A stretch of 64,000 bases of DNA from VXYL01 sp963665195 (GCA_963665195.1 OY762070.1:3596001-3660000), one strand, 5' to 3'; numbered from the stretch's first letter, positions 41,119 through 50,071 are shown. Translations and numbers: made by a program. The notes: a model not told the origin generated them from the letters alone.

Positions 41119-42345
41119 CTACGGCGAGTGTGAATGGCCACGCCGCAGGCCTAGCTGAAGCAGGCCGGCGGCGACCATGGCGGAAGCCAAGGACCCGATC
41201 AGAATGCCGAGCCGGTCGCCCGCGAAATAGTCGCCGCTGCCATGCTCGAACGCCAGCCCGGCGATGAACAGGCTCATGGTGAAGCCGATTCCGCAGGCGA
41301 AGCCCACGGCGAGGATCTGCGTCCAGGTGATCCCTGCCGGGAGCTTCGCCAAGCGCAGCAGCACGGCAAGTGCCACGAAAGCGGTGATGCCGAGCGGCTT
41401 ACCGACGAACAGACCGAGTCCGACGCCTAGCGCCACCGGATCCAGCAGATCGTCGATCCGCAGTCCGCCGAGCGAGAGGCCCGCGTTGCAGAAAGCGAAA
41501 ATCGGCAGGATGGCGAATGCAACCGGCGCGTGCAGGTCCCGCTCCAATGCGCGCAACGGCGATCTCTCGGCGCTCTTGGCAGCGGGTACGCACAGGGCAA
41601 TGAGGACGCCGGCCAGCGTCGCATGCACGCCCGATTTCAGCACCGCGAGCCAGCACGCGACGCCGATCAGCACGTAGGCCGAAACGCGGGCCACGCCGAG
41701 CCGGTTGAGCGCCACGCCGACGCCCAGCAGCCCGGCTGCGGTCAGCAAGGCGCCCGCCGAGAGGTCGTCGGAGTAGAACACCGCGATGATGGCGATGGCG
41801 GCAAGGTCGTCGAAAATCGCCAAAGTCAGCAGAAAGACCTTGAGCGCCAACGGCACCCGCCGCCCGAACGCCGTCAGGAGCGCCAATGCGAACGCGATGT
41901 CCGTGGCAACCGGAATGCCCCAGCCATCGAGCGCCACGGGGTCGTGCCAGTTCAGGGCCGCGTAGATGGCGGCGGGCACGACCATGCCGCCGAGTGCGCC
42001 GACCGCGGGCAGGGCGATGCGCGCCGGCGACGACAGCTCGCCTTCGATGAATTCGCGCTTGATCTCCAGGCCAATGAGGAAGAAGAACACCGCCATTAGT
42101 CCGTCGTTCACCCACAGCAGCAAGGGCTTCGTGACGGCGAGCGCGCCCACCTGCACGGCAACGGTGGTGTCGAGCAATGCCGCGTAGAGCGTCGCCAGCG
42201 GGGTGTTGGCCGCGAGCATCGCCAGCGCGACAGAGCCGAGCAGCAGGATCCCGCCCGCCGACTCGAGGCGGATGAAGTCGCGCAAGGCGCTGGCGACTCG
42301 GCCCGTGGCCGCCGAGAGATCGCCGCCGCCATTTGCCCCGGTCAT
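41119..42345 (-). CDS. nhaA: Na+/H+ antiporter NhaA
   Basis: A 408-residue twelve-helix antiporter. The three key Asp residues are visible in PVATDIAFALALL and LAIFDDLAAIAIIAVFY, the helix IV-V ion site. The N-terminus (GILLLGSVALAMLAAN) and FFFLIGLEIKREFIEGEL are family text. It exports Na+ in exchange for 2 H+ and keeps cytoplasmic pH in alkaline or salty surroundings, consistent with a marine-type habitat. It starts 17 bases downstream of the mannonate-dehydratase-like gene's end and may share its transcript. Confidence 0.97.
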   Translation of the reverse strand: MTGANGGGDLSAATGRVASALRDFIRLESAGGILLLGSVALAMLAANTPLATLYAALLDTTVAVQVGALAVTKPLLLWVNDGLMAVFFFLIGLEIKREFIEGELSSPARIALPAVGALGGMVVPAAIYAALNWHDPVALDGWGIPVATDIAFALALLTAFGRRVPLALKVFLLTLAIFDDLAAIAIIAVFYSDDLSAGALLTAAGLLGVGVALNRLGVARVSAYVLIGVACWLAVLKSGVHATLAGVLIALCVPAAKSAERSPLRALERDLHAPVAFAILPIFAFCNAGLSLGGLRIDDLLDPVALGVGLGLFVGKPLGITAFVALAVLLRLAKLPAGITWTQILAVGFACGIGFTMSLFIAGLAFEHGSGDYFAGDRLGILIGSLASAMVAAGLLQLGLRRGHSHSP

Positions 42346-42361
42346 TGGTTGCGCGCGGCCT

Positions 42362-43327
42362 TCAGCGAACGGCCTGCATGAGCGCCCGGATGTAGCCGAA
42401 CGTGTAGGCCTCCTCGATTCGCCCCTCGCCCGGCACGTGGTCCGGCACCACCATGCCGTCGAAGCCGACTTCGCGCAGCGCGCGCATGATCGCCACGAGG
42501 TCCACGTAGCCGTTGTCCGGGAACGTTTCGTGGAAGCCGCCTGCCGCGGCGCCCGTGGCCGCATCCCGGCGTAGCGGGCCGGAGATGTTGCGAAAGTGGA
42601 TCTGATGGATATGGCCTGACGCGCCGAACTCGCGGATCGCCGCGCCGATGTCCTCGCCCTCGCCGTCCGCGCCGGGCATCTCGGACCAGGTGCCGACGCA
42701 GAACAGGATGCCGGCGTGCGTGTCGCCGCCGGCCAGCCCGATCGCCGTGCGGAACGCATCCGTGCTGCGGAAGATGCGGGCGACGCCCTGATGGTCCATC
42801 GGCGGGTCGTTGGGATGCAGTTGCAGGCGCACCCCGGCATCCCGCGCGACCGGCAGCACACGTTCCAGGAAGTGGCGGTAGTTGCGCCACATGTCCTCAT
42901 CGGTGTACGTGCGGTCGTAGGCATCGGGCAGGCGAGCCGCGTCCTCGGCGCGGAACAGCCGCGTGGTGGCGCCCCGCGACTCGGTGGTGCCGGTCTGGTA
43001 GGCGCCGCCGGTGTGCCAGGCGTAGGTGGTGTGGCGGATGCCCAAGCGGCCCAAATCCTCGACGAACCCGGCGAAACGCTCGATGGCGGCATCCCGTTCG
43101 GGCGTCGCCAGCGTCAACGCCGGGCTGGAATAGAGGTCGTCGAGCATCACCTCGTGCAGATCGAAGCCGGCCGCGGCGACCCGGCGCTGGATGTCGCGCA
43201 GCGTCTCGAGAGTGGCCTCGTCGCTCAGGAGGCGCACTTCCATCGCCTCCACGCCCATGGTGCGCAGATAGCGAAACCGATCATCAACGAGGTCGGACGG
43301 GCGCTGATGACTGACGCCAAGCTTCAT
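42362..43327 (-). CDS. Mannonate dehydratase (UxuA)-like TIM-barrel protein
   Basis: A 321-residue xylose-isomerase-like TIM barrel. The metal and substrate segments VRLQLHPNDPPMDHQG, HQIHFRNISGP, FHETFPDNGYVDL and FDGMVVPDHVPG follow the UxuA pattern. UxuA converts D-mannonate to 2-keto-3-deoxygluconate with Mn2+. No uxuB, uxaC or kdgK genes are nearby, so a different sugar-acid substrate is possible. Its start overlaps the PhyH-HEAT gene stop as ATGA, so the two are translationally coupled. Confidence 0.87.
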   Translation of the reverse strand: MKLGVSHQRPSDLVDDRFRYLRTMGVEAMEVRLLSDEATLETLRDIQRRVAAAGFDLHEVMLDDLYSSPALTLATPERDAAIERFAGFVEDLGRLGIRHTTYAWHTGGAYQTGTTESRGATTRLFRAEDAARLPDAYDRTYTDEDMWRNYRHFLERVLPVARDAGVRLQLHPNDPPMDHQGVARIFRSTDAFRTAIGLAGGDTHAGILFCVGTWSEMPGADGEGEDIGAAIREFGASGHIHQIHFRNISGPLRRDAATGAAAGGFHETFPDNGYVDLVAIMRALREVGFDGMVVPDHVPGEGRIEEAYTFGYIRALMQAVR

Positions 43328-44985
43328 CGCGCCGCCTCCTCGCGAACCGCGCGTCGCGGCGCACGGGCGCCCGGCGGCGTGTCCCCGGATTTCGGCACCG
43401 GATCCCAGCGCGCCGCCATCAGATAGTGCAGCGCCGCGCGCGTGGCCTGCTGCGTGCCGAGGCGTTGCAACGCCTCGATCGCCCAGCCGCGCACATGGTG
43501 GTGCCAGAAGTAGAGATTGTCCGCGAGATCGGACACCAGCGTGTCCGGCTCGATCAGGTCCGGCGCGAGGCGCGCCGCGGCCGTCGCTGCGTTGCGGCGC
43601 ACCAGGGCGTCTTCGTCGCGCAGCGCCGACAGCAGCTTGGCGGCGTCGAGCGGCTGTCCCTGGCTCAGCGTGCCGAGGGCTTCCACGGCGTAGCGGCGCA
43701 CATTGGGATCGTCGTGGCGCATAGCACCGCAGACGGTCGGCAGCGCTGCCCTCGCCAGCGGGCCGATGTCGCCGATGACGTCCAGCGCCCGCACGGCCAG
43801 CTGCGCATCAGCGTCGTCGATCAACGCATCGAGACGTGACGCGGCGGGCTCCCCGGCGGCGACGAGACCGTACGCGGCGATGTTCCTCAGCCCCGTGTCC
43901 GCGCTGAGGAATGCATCGAGCAGCGTGTCCAACCCCGCGCCGCCGGCGGCAGCGGACATGCCGAGCGCGTACGCGGCACCGAGCGCCACCCGATCATCCT
44001 CGCTCTCCAACTCGCGCGCCGCGTGGCCGACGACCACCGGGCCGGGTGCCGCGCCCCTATGCCAGTCCCACATCGAACGCCAGAGCGGCGCCAGCGGCCC
44101 GTCGTCGTCCTGCGGCCAAGGCGAGCCGCCATGCCGCCAAGACGCGCCGGCCGGGTCCCGATCCCGCGTGAACAGGAACTTCACCATGTGCCGCGGCACG
44201 TCGGTGACATTCGCGCTGTGGCGTCCGTGGACGATGTCGAAATGCACGATGGTCGCGGTGCCGATGTCGCCGAGCAGCGGAATCTTGGCCTCTTCCCAGG
44301 GCTCGTCGAGCCGCTCTAGGGCCGCGAACGTCTCCGGGTTCTCCTTGCGGAACTGTTCCAGCCGCTCGCGATGCCAGCGGCGCGCCTCGTCGCTGCGGAT
44401 CAGGTCGCCGCCGAACTTGGCGGCCGCCTCCTTGCGGGCCCGCTGATTGAACTCGTTGAGTTTCGCGCGTCCCGCCTCCACGGCGCGGCGCGGCACGTAT
44501 TGGCTGCCCGGCACGATGCCGGTGGGCCCTTTCTCGAGCGGCGTGTCCTGGGGGTAGTAGAAGAGCATCGCGTAGCGCGTGCGGTGCATCCGCCGCAGGC
44601 CGTCCACGGCGTAGTGCGAGTGGTTGTCGCCGTCCTTGTGCAGCGGCTGCGCGGCGTTCAGGAAGCTGAAGTGGTCGTGGCGATGGAAGTGCAGGTAGTA
44701 GCGTGGCCCGAGGATGGACGTCAGGGCGCCGCGGATCGCCGGCTCGTCGAGCATTCGGGTGAGCTCCGGCACGCACGGTAATAGGTTGTTGTGGCCGCGC
44801 GGGCCGCCTTCGTCGAGCTCGTCGAGCGCCTCGAACATGCGCTCGTGGAACTCGCGCGGCAGTTGCGAGCGCAGGCTGAGGTAGCCGTCGCGAATGAAGC
44901 CCTGCATCGCGGCATCGTCCAACAGGCCATCGTCGCGGCTCAAGGCGGTCTCGCGACCGTTCGTGTCTCGGTGCGCTTTCGTCAC
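43324..44985 (-). CDS. Phytanoyl-CoA dioxygenase-family protein with HEAT repeats
   Basis: About 553 residues from a GTG at 44985; the frame is open to a GTG at 45027, but that would leave only 44 bases for the divergent promoters. The N-terminal half is a PhyH-type Fe(II)/2-oxoglutarate oxygenase (HKDGDNHSHYAVDG with the HxD, MLFYYPQDTPLEKGPTGIVP, distal His in DIVHGRHSAN). The C-terminal half is a string of HEAT-like repeats (LGAAYALG, AVRALDVIGDIG, RRYAVEALGTL, RGWAIEALQRLG). The fusion suggests that an oxygenase is held on a partner or substrate by the helical scaffold. The substrate is unknown; it is co-translated with the UxuA-like gene. Confidence 0.85.
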   Translation of the reverse strand: MTKAHRDTNGRETALSRDDGLLDDAAMQGFIRDGYLSLRSQLPREFHERMFEALDELDEGGPRGHNNLLPCVPELTRMLDEPAIRGALTSILGPRYYLHFHRHDHFSFLNAAQPLHKDGDNHSHYAVDGLRRMHRTRYAMLFYYPQDTPLEKGPTGIVPGSQYVPRRAVEAGRAKLNEFNQRARKEAAAKFGGDLIRSDEARRWHRERLEQFRKENPETFAALERLDEPWEEAKIPLLGDIGTATIVHFDIVHGRHSANVTDVPRHMVKFLFTRDRDPAGASWRHGGSPWPQDDDGPLAPLWRSMWDWHRGAAPGPVVVGHAARELESEDDRVALGAAYALGMSAAAGGAGLDTLLDAFLSADTGLRNIAAYGLVAAGEPAASRLDALIDDADAQLAVRALDVIGDIGPLARAALPTVCGAMRHDDPNVRRYAVEALGTLSQGQPLDAAKLLSALRDEDALVRRNAATAAARLAPDLIEPDTLVSDLADNLYFWHHHVRGWAIEALQRLGTQQATRAALHYLMAARWDPVPKSGDTPPGARAPRRAVREEAAR

Positions 44986-45071
44986 TCCTGCGTTCTCCGT
45001 GGTCGAGCACCGGAAACTGTAGCGCACCGCGGCGCGGCGGGTAAGATGCGGCTAGAGCGCGGGAGACTGGC

Positions 45072-46364
45072 GTGAAGCGCGAACGAGGCATCCACGAAAT
45101 CTACTCCGGGGATCCGGAGCGAGCGGATCGGCAGCTCTGGGGCAGGTGCGCCGTGCCGGGTACGCGACGCGGCTTCCTGTCCGGCCTCGGCGCGATGTCC
45201 GCGGTGCTCGGCGCGAAGATCGTCCATGCCCAGCACATGCCGCCCGGGCTGATCCCCGCGCCGCTCGCGGAAGGCGGACGAACGTTTCGCATCGAAGGCA
45301 AGGACGGCCTCGTCGTGCTGAGCGAGCGGCCGCTCAACGCCGAGACGCCGCCGCATCTCTTGAACGACGACGTGACGCCTACCGAACGGCTGTTCATCCG
45401 CAACAACGGCCACGCGCCAGAAGCCTTCATCGCCATCCCGTGGACCGTGACCGTCGATGGCGAATCGGTCATCCGCCCGCAGAGCTATGCCATACACGAC
45501 CTCAAGCGGCGGTTCGACAACATCAGCCGCCAGCTCGTATTGGAATGCGCTGGCAACGGTCGCGCTAGCTACCTGCCGCCCGTGCCGGGCAATCAATGGA
45601 CCCTCGGCGCCGTCGGCTGCCCGAGTTGGGACGGCGTGCTGCTGCGCGATGTGCTCGAAGACTGCGGCGTTGCCAAGGACGCCGTGTACGTCGCGTATTG
45701 GGGCGCCGACTGGGACGACGCCGGGAATCCGCCGATCTCGCGCGGCGTGCCGGTGCAGAAGGCCCTGCAGGACGATGCCATGATCGCCTGGGGCATGAAC
45801 GGCCGACCGCTGCACACGATGAACGGCTTCCCGCTGCGTCTGGTCTTCGGCGGCTGGCCGGGCGCGACTTCCGGCAAGTGGCTGCGCCGCATCTCGATCC
45901 GCAACGTCGTCCACGACGGTCCGAAGATGGGCGGCCAGTCCTACCGGGTGCCCTGCGAGCCGGTAGCCCCCGGTTCGGAGGTGCCGGACGAGAACATGTG
46001 CATCATCGGCGCCATGCCGGTGAAGTCGCTCATCACCCATCCGCAAACGGGCATCCGCCATCCGCTGCGGCAAAGCCTGAACCTGCACGGCCACGCCTGG
46101 GCCGGCGACACCACCGTGGACCGCGTGCGCATCTCCACGGACTTCGGCCGCTCTTGGCGCCGCGCCAGACTCGGCCCGCCCGCCAACGTCGGCGCCTGGC
46201 AGAACTGGGACTACCGCCTGCGCTTCCGCCAGCGCGGCTACTACGAAGTGTGGGCGTCGGCCGTGGACGCCGAGCGCCGGGCGCAGCCCATGGTCGCCCC
46301 CGGCTGGAACCCCAAGGGCTACCAGAACAACGCCTGCCACCGGATCGCGGTGTACGTGGTGTGA
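45072..46364 (+). CDS. Tat-exported sulfite-oxidase-family molybdoenzyme (SoxC/YedY-like)
   Basis: A 430-residue protein from a GTG at 45072. RRGFLSGLGAMSAVLG (32-47) is a twin-arginine signal, so it is exported folded with cofactor. The molybdopterin-binding Cys is Cys159 in LVLECAGNGRASY. The substrate pocket GMNGRPLHTMNGFPLRLVF and the dimerisation domain (TVDRVRISTDFGRSW) match SoxC/sulfite dehydrogenase. The reaction is probably two-electron oxidation of sulfite or a related sulfur compound in the periplasm. No cytochrome partner lies next to it. Confidence 0.92.
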   Translation: MKRERGIHEIYSGDPERADRQLWGRCAVPGTRRGFLSGLGAMSAVLGAKIVHAQHMPPGLIPAPLAEGGRTFRIEGKDGLVVLSERPLNAETPPHLLNDDVTPTERLFIRNNGHAPEAFIAIPWTVTVDGESVIRPQSYAIHDLKRRFDNISRQLVLECAGNGRASYLPPVPGNQWTLGAVGCPSWDGVLLRDVLEDCGVAKDAVYVAYWGADWDDAGNPPISRGVPVQKALQDDAMIAWGMNGRPLHTMNGFPLRLVFGGWPGATSGKWLRRISIRNVVHDGPKMGGQSYRVPCEPVAPGSEVPDENMCIIGAMPVKSLITHPQTGIRHPLRQSLNLHGHAWAGDTTVDRVRISTDFGRSWRRARLGPPANVGAWQNWDYRLRFRQRGYYEVWASAVDAERRAQPMVAPGWNPKGYQNNACHRIAVYVV

Positions 46365-46485
46365 GGAACTGGCGCGGGGACCACGCCGCCGCTACGCGAG
46401 CGTGCAGGTTCTCTGTTGGGTGGCGTGGCATCCTGCGCCTCCCGCGTGCTACGCTCTGTCGTGTCGTACCCGTAAGACTCGGAAG

Positions 46486-46716
46486 ATGAGCGAGACCAAG
46501 GGAAGGGTCATCCACATCAATGACTTCGGCCTGTGCCAAGTCACCACCAACGAACACCGGCGCGTCGCGTTCACGCTCGACAAGCTGTCGGGCTATGCGG
46601 GGCAGCCGCTCCGCGACGTCGGCCTGAAGATCGGCACGGAGGTGCTCCTTCAGAGCGATGGAAATGGCCGGGTGGCCTCCGCCCGGGTTGCCAATGCCGC
46701 AGCAGCAGGTTCTTGA
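46486..46716 (+). CDS. Small OB-fold-like hypothetical protein
   Basis: A 76-residue protein starting MSETKGRVIHINDFGLCQVT. Alternating strands (GRVIHINDFGLCQVTTN, RRVAFTLDKLSG, KIGTEVLLQSD) suggest a small cold-shock or S1-like beta-barrel, as in proteins that bind nucleic acid or modify translation. GGAAG lies just before the ATG. The 3' end overlaps the start of the broken peptidase gene by 23 bases. No named family is recognised. Confidence 0.6.
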   Translation: MSETKGRVIHINDFGLCQVTTNEHRRVAFTLDKLSGYAGQPLRDVGLKIGTEVLLQSDGNGRVASARVANAAAAGS

Positions 46717-47351
46717 TCCCGCTGACGTAGCGTCGGCGCGCTGCCCCAGCAAATCCCAACCGCACACTCTCCCGGCGACAGTACGCCAGTTCGGCTACGT
46801 TCCGGACTTCGACGACTGGCTACCCGGGGACCTACTGCTGTTCGCTACATCGCGCCCGACACGGCTTCAGCGGCAGATCGCGACCACGCAAAGCAAGCTG
46901 AACTACGCCGAGGAAGATGCACGCTGGCACCATGCTGCGGTCTACATCGGGGACCGGTATCTGTGCGAAGCGCGGCCGGGAGGCGTGCGCTACCACCCTG
47001 CCGTCGAGACCATAGATCACACACGCGACTGCGCGTTCGGCGAGACAGCGCTCTCGACGACTCTCGACGTTTCCGGCTCGCGATCAGAGCGTTGATGCGC
47101 CTCTCGCAGCCATACTCCTACGGTTCAATACTCCGTACGTTCCTCCGTCCATTGAATGCCAGACGCTTTGTGCTCTCTCGCTGCGCCCCACGGAACGCGC
47201 AGTGATCTGCTCCCAACTCTTCCACGAGGCGTACATGGAGGCCACCGGTTCCACCCTCGTCGAGCGCTCCGACATCGCTGTAGTCCCAGCCAAGTTGAGC
47301 GCAATCGACGGCTTGGAAGACGTCAAGACTCACTGGGTCCGGCTGCGCTAG
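46694..47351 (+). pseudogene. Permuted NlpC/P60 (YiiX-like) peptidase, broken by two frameshifts
   Basis: The gene starts in one frame (DWLPGDLLLFATSRPTRLQ, then WHHAAVYIGDRYLCEARPGG with the catalytic His). It shifts frame near 47030 (RRDSALDDSRRFRLAIRALM) and again near 47150, where the third frame holds LRPTERAVICSQLFHEAYME with the catalytic Cys and runs to TAG at 47349-47351. His before Cys is the circularly permuted papain-like order. The three frames read end-to-end as one protein of about 218 residues. Two independent shifts make real decay more likely than a single read error. It was probably a cell-wall or lipid amidase. Confidence 0.75.
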
Positions 47352-47416
47352 ATGCCTTGAGAGCGTCTGGTGGGAGAACGCCAGCGCTTTTGATCGAGTC
47401 GCCGCAAGGAACTCGC

Positions 47417-48277
47417 CTAGACCTCTAGACCAAGCCGTTCCAGCAGGCCGTCGAGTTCGTCCAGGTTCGCGTAGCGGATGGTGATGCGGCCTGCCCCGCC
47501 TTTCGCGCTTGCGACCGAGGTGGGGGCGCCGAAGCGCTCACTGAGAGCGCGCTCCAAGCGCCGCGTGTCGGCATCCGGCGGCCGGGGCGGGGCGGGCTGC
47601 TCGCCTTCGAGCGTCCGCTTGACGAGCGCTTCCGTTTGGCGCACGGACAGTCCGCCGGCGACCACGCGCTGGGCGATGATCTGCTGATCGCCTTCCGGCA
47701 GCGGCAGGAGCGCGCGGGCGTGGCCCATTTCCAGTTCGCCGGCGTCCAGCAGTTCGCGCACCGGTGGCGCGAGATTGAGCAGCCGCAGCAGGTTCGTCAC
47801 CGCGGTGCGGGACTTACCGACCGCGGTCGCCAGCGCTTCGTGGGTGAAAGCGAACTCCTCCAGCAGCCGCTTGAGCGCTTGGGCTTCCTCCAGCGGGCCC
47901 AGGTCTTCGCGCTGGACGTTCTCGATGAGGGCGATGGCTAGCGCCTCTCTGTCGTTCGCGTCGCGCACCACCGCCGGCACTTCGTCGAGCTCGGCGCGCT
48001 GCGCGGCGCGCCAGCGGCGTTCGCCGGCGATGATTTCGTACCCTCCCGCGGCCCGCGGCCGGACGACGATCGGCTCGATCACGCCCTGGGAACGGATGGA
48101 GTCCGCGAGTTCGTCGATGCCTTCCTCGCGGATGCTGCGGCGCGGCTGGAACGGGCTGCGGAACAGGAGGTCGATGGGGATGCTGGACGGGCCGCGCGTT
48201 TGCTGCGCTGGCGCCGGCTCGTCGTCCGGGAGCAGCGCGTCGAGGCCCTTGCCGAGGCCGCTGCGGCGCTTGCTCAT
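47417..48277 (-). CDS. parB: Chromosome partitioning protein ParB
   Basis: A 286-residue ParB. The start MSKRRSGLGKGLDALL is the canonical ParA-activating N-terminus. The CTPase/clamp motif is IIAGERRWRAAQ, the helix-turn-helix is ATAVGKSRTAVTNLLRLL, and the C-terminal dimerisation domain ends in LGLEV. It loads on parS sites near the origin and slides as a CTP clamp. It overlaps parA by 4 bases. No canonical parS palindrome was spotted by eye in the window. Confidence 0.97.
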   Translation of the reverse strand: MSKRRSGLGKGLDALLPDDEPAPAQQTRGPSSIPIDLLFRSPFQPRRSIREEGIDELADSIRSQGVIEPIVVRPRAAGGYEIIAGERRWRAAQRAELDEVPAVVRDANDREALAIALIENVQREDLGPLEEAQALKRLLEEFAFTHEALATAVGKSRTAVTNLLRLLNLAPPVRELLDAGELEMGHARALLPLPEGDQQIIAQRVVAGGLSVRQTEALVKRTLEGEQPAPPRPPDADTRRLERALSERFGAPTSVASAKGGAGRITIRYANLDELDGLLERLGLEV

Positions 48278-49056
48278 CGGGCCGCGCCGTTGGCCTTCGC
48301 GGCGCGCCTCGCGACCTCGGCGGCAAGCGCCCGATACGCCTTGGCGCCGCTGCACTGCGGGTCGTAGAGCAGCGCCGGCAGGCCGTGGCTCGGCGCTTCC
48401 GCGAGCTTGACGTTGCGCGGGATGACGGTGCGGTAGACCTGCTCGCCGAAGTGCTTCAAGAGCTGCCGGGAGACATCGCGCGTCAGGCGGTTGCGCGGGT
48501 CGTACATGGTGCGCACGATGCCCTCTATGGCGAGCGCCGGGTTGCCGCGCTGGCGCACGCCGCGGATGGTGAGCAGCAGGGCGGAGATGCCTTCGAGCGG
48601 GTAGTACTCGCACTGCATGGGGATCAGCACGCCATGCGCGGCCATGAGGGCGTTCAACGTCAGCACGTTGAGGGACGGCGGGCAGTCGATCAGCGTGAAG
48701 TCGAACGCGCCGTCCGCCTCGTCGAGGCGCCGGCGCAGGCGCCTGGAGCGGTTGCTCGCCGACAGCAGTGCCACTTCCGCGGCGGTGAGGTCGCCGTTGG
48801 CGGGAACGAGGGTGAAGCCGCCGGCGCCCTCGACGGCAACCGCATCGAACGGCGCGCCTTCGGCCAGCCATTCCTGGGCGCTGCCATCGAGCGCGTTCTT
48901 GTCCACCCCGGCGCCCATGGTGGCATTGCCCTGCGGATCGAGGTCCACCAAGAGCGTCTTGGCCCCGGCGGCGGCCAATCCGGCGGCGAGGTTGACGCTG
49001 GTGGTGGTCTTGCCCACGCCGCCTTTCTGGTTCGCTATCGCTATCCGTCGCGCCAT
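48274..49056 (-). CDS. parA: Chromosome partitioning ATPase ParA
   Basis: A 260-residue ParA/Soj. The deviant Walker A KGGVGKTTTSVNLA, the LVDLDPQGNATMG box and DCPPSLNVLTLNAL are present. The ATG at 49056 gives MARRIAIANQKGG, the normal start; no extra N-terminal HTH is present, so it is the chromosomal rather than the plasmid P1 type. It moves ParB-parS complexes along the nucleoid. In Gammaproteobacteria parAB commonly lies just upstream of the atp operon on the same strand, as here but with an insertion between. Confidence 0.97.
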   Translation of the reverse strand: MARRIAIANQKGGVGKTTTSVNLAAGLAAAGAKTLLVDLDPQGNATMGAGVDKNALDGSAQEWLAEGAPFDAVAVEGAGGFTLVPANGDLTAAEVALLSASNRSRRLRRRLDEADGAFDFTLIDCPPSLNVLTLNALMAAHGVLIPMQCEYYPLEGISALLLTIRGVRQRGNPALAIEGIVRTMYDPRNRLTRDVSRQLLKHFGEQVYRTVIPRNVKLAEAPSHGLPALLYDPQCSGAKAYRALAAEVARRAAKANGAAR

Positions 49057-49092
49057 CAACGGGTCGTCCGCGCAAGTTCCCGTTGGCGCGGC

Positions 49093-49098
49093 ATCATA
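49093..49098 (-). promoter_or_regulatory. Candidate -10 box for parAB
   Basis: On the minus strand TATGAT lies 37 bases upstream of the parA ATG in the 112-base divergent gap shared with the aldo/keto reductase. The -35 region is weak (CCGAAA at about 17 bases). Position and -10 quality suggest the parAB promoter. Confidence 0.35.
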
Positions 49099-49168
49099 CG
49101 CGCAAAGCGCCGGGCTTTCGGTATATGGTCTTGGCGCGACGGGGAGTTAAGCGGCGGGAGGGCCGAAC

Positions 49169-50035
49169 ATGAGCGAATTCCTACAGCGGCGCGAGTTGGG
49201 GCGCACGGGGCTGAAGTCGAGCCGGCTCGGCATCGGCTCCACCTTCGATGCGCCGACGGAGGCGATCGAGGACGCCTTCCATCGCGGCATCAACTACCTC
49301 TACTGGGGCACGGTGCGGCAGCCGTCCTTCGCCCGCGCCATCGTCAACTTGGCCAAGCAGCACCGCGACGACCTGATCCTCACCATCCAGTCGTACTCCA
49401 ACGATCCGAGCACCATCGAGGGCGAGGTGGAAGAGGCGCTCAAGAGCGGCGGCATCGACGACGTGGACTTCCTCCTGCTCGGCAACCGGGCGAGCGACCC
49501 CGGGGATGCCTACGTGGAGGTCTTCGAGCGGCTGAAGGAACGGGGCTTGGTGCGCTTCATGTCGCTCTCCAGCCACAACCGGCCGTTCCTGCCGGAACTG
49601 CTGGCCAAGTATCAGGAAGGCAAGTGCCCCTACGAGCTCTTGATGCTGCGCTACAACGGCGTGCATCGGGGCGCGGAGAAGGACGTCTTTCCGTTTGTCC
49701 CGCACAGCCTGCGCCCAGCCATCTGCACGTACACGGCGACGCGCTGGGGGCACCTCGTGGACCCGGAGAAGATGCCGCCGGGCGAAGAACCGGTGAGCGC
49801 CCGGGATTGCTACCGCTACTCGCTCTCGCACAGCGCCGTGGACATGGTGCTATGCGGCCCGGCGAGCGCCGCGCAGATGGACGAGGCCATCGCCGCCATG
49901 GAGCGCGGGCCGCTGGAGGACGACGAGCGCGAGCGCATCGAGCGGATCGGCGCCTACCTGTACGCGCAGTACGCACCGGCCTACCCGGACGCCGGCGATG
50001 CGGAGGACGTGTCCGCGGGACGCGCTGCGCAGTAG
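49169..50035 (+). CDS. Aldo/keto reductase-like protein with altered active site
   Basis: A 288-residue TIM-barrel protein of the AKR superfamily with GGAGG seven bases before the ATG. RRELGRTGLKSSRLGIGSTF and VDFLLLGNRASDPGDAY are AKR text. The usual catalytic Asp-x4-Tyr segment (GINFFDTADxYG type) reads GINYLYWGT, so the Asp is missing and the Tyr displaced; SLSSHNRPFLPEL still has the His. It may be a redox-inactive or atypical AKR. It is transcribed away from parA. Substrate unknown. Confidence 0.83.
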   Translation: MSEFLQRRELGRTGLKSSRLGIGSTFDAPTEAIEDAFHRGINYLYWGTVRQPSFARAIVNLAKQHRDDLILTIQSYSNDPSTIEGEVEEALKSGGIDDVDFLLLGNRASDPGDAYVEVFERLKERGLVRFMSLSSHNRPFLPELLAKYQEGKCPYELLMLRYNGVHRGAEKDVFPFVPHSLRPAICTYTATRWGHLVDPEKMPPGEEPVSARDCYRYSLSHSAVDMVLCGPASAAQMDEAIAAMERGPLEDDERERIERIGAYLYAQYAPAYPDAGDAEDVSAGRAAQ

Positions 50036-50071
50036 ACCTGCCTGGTCGTCGCACCACGCGAGACGCAGCCA

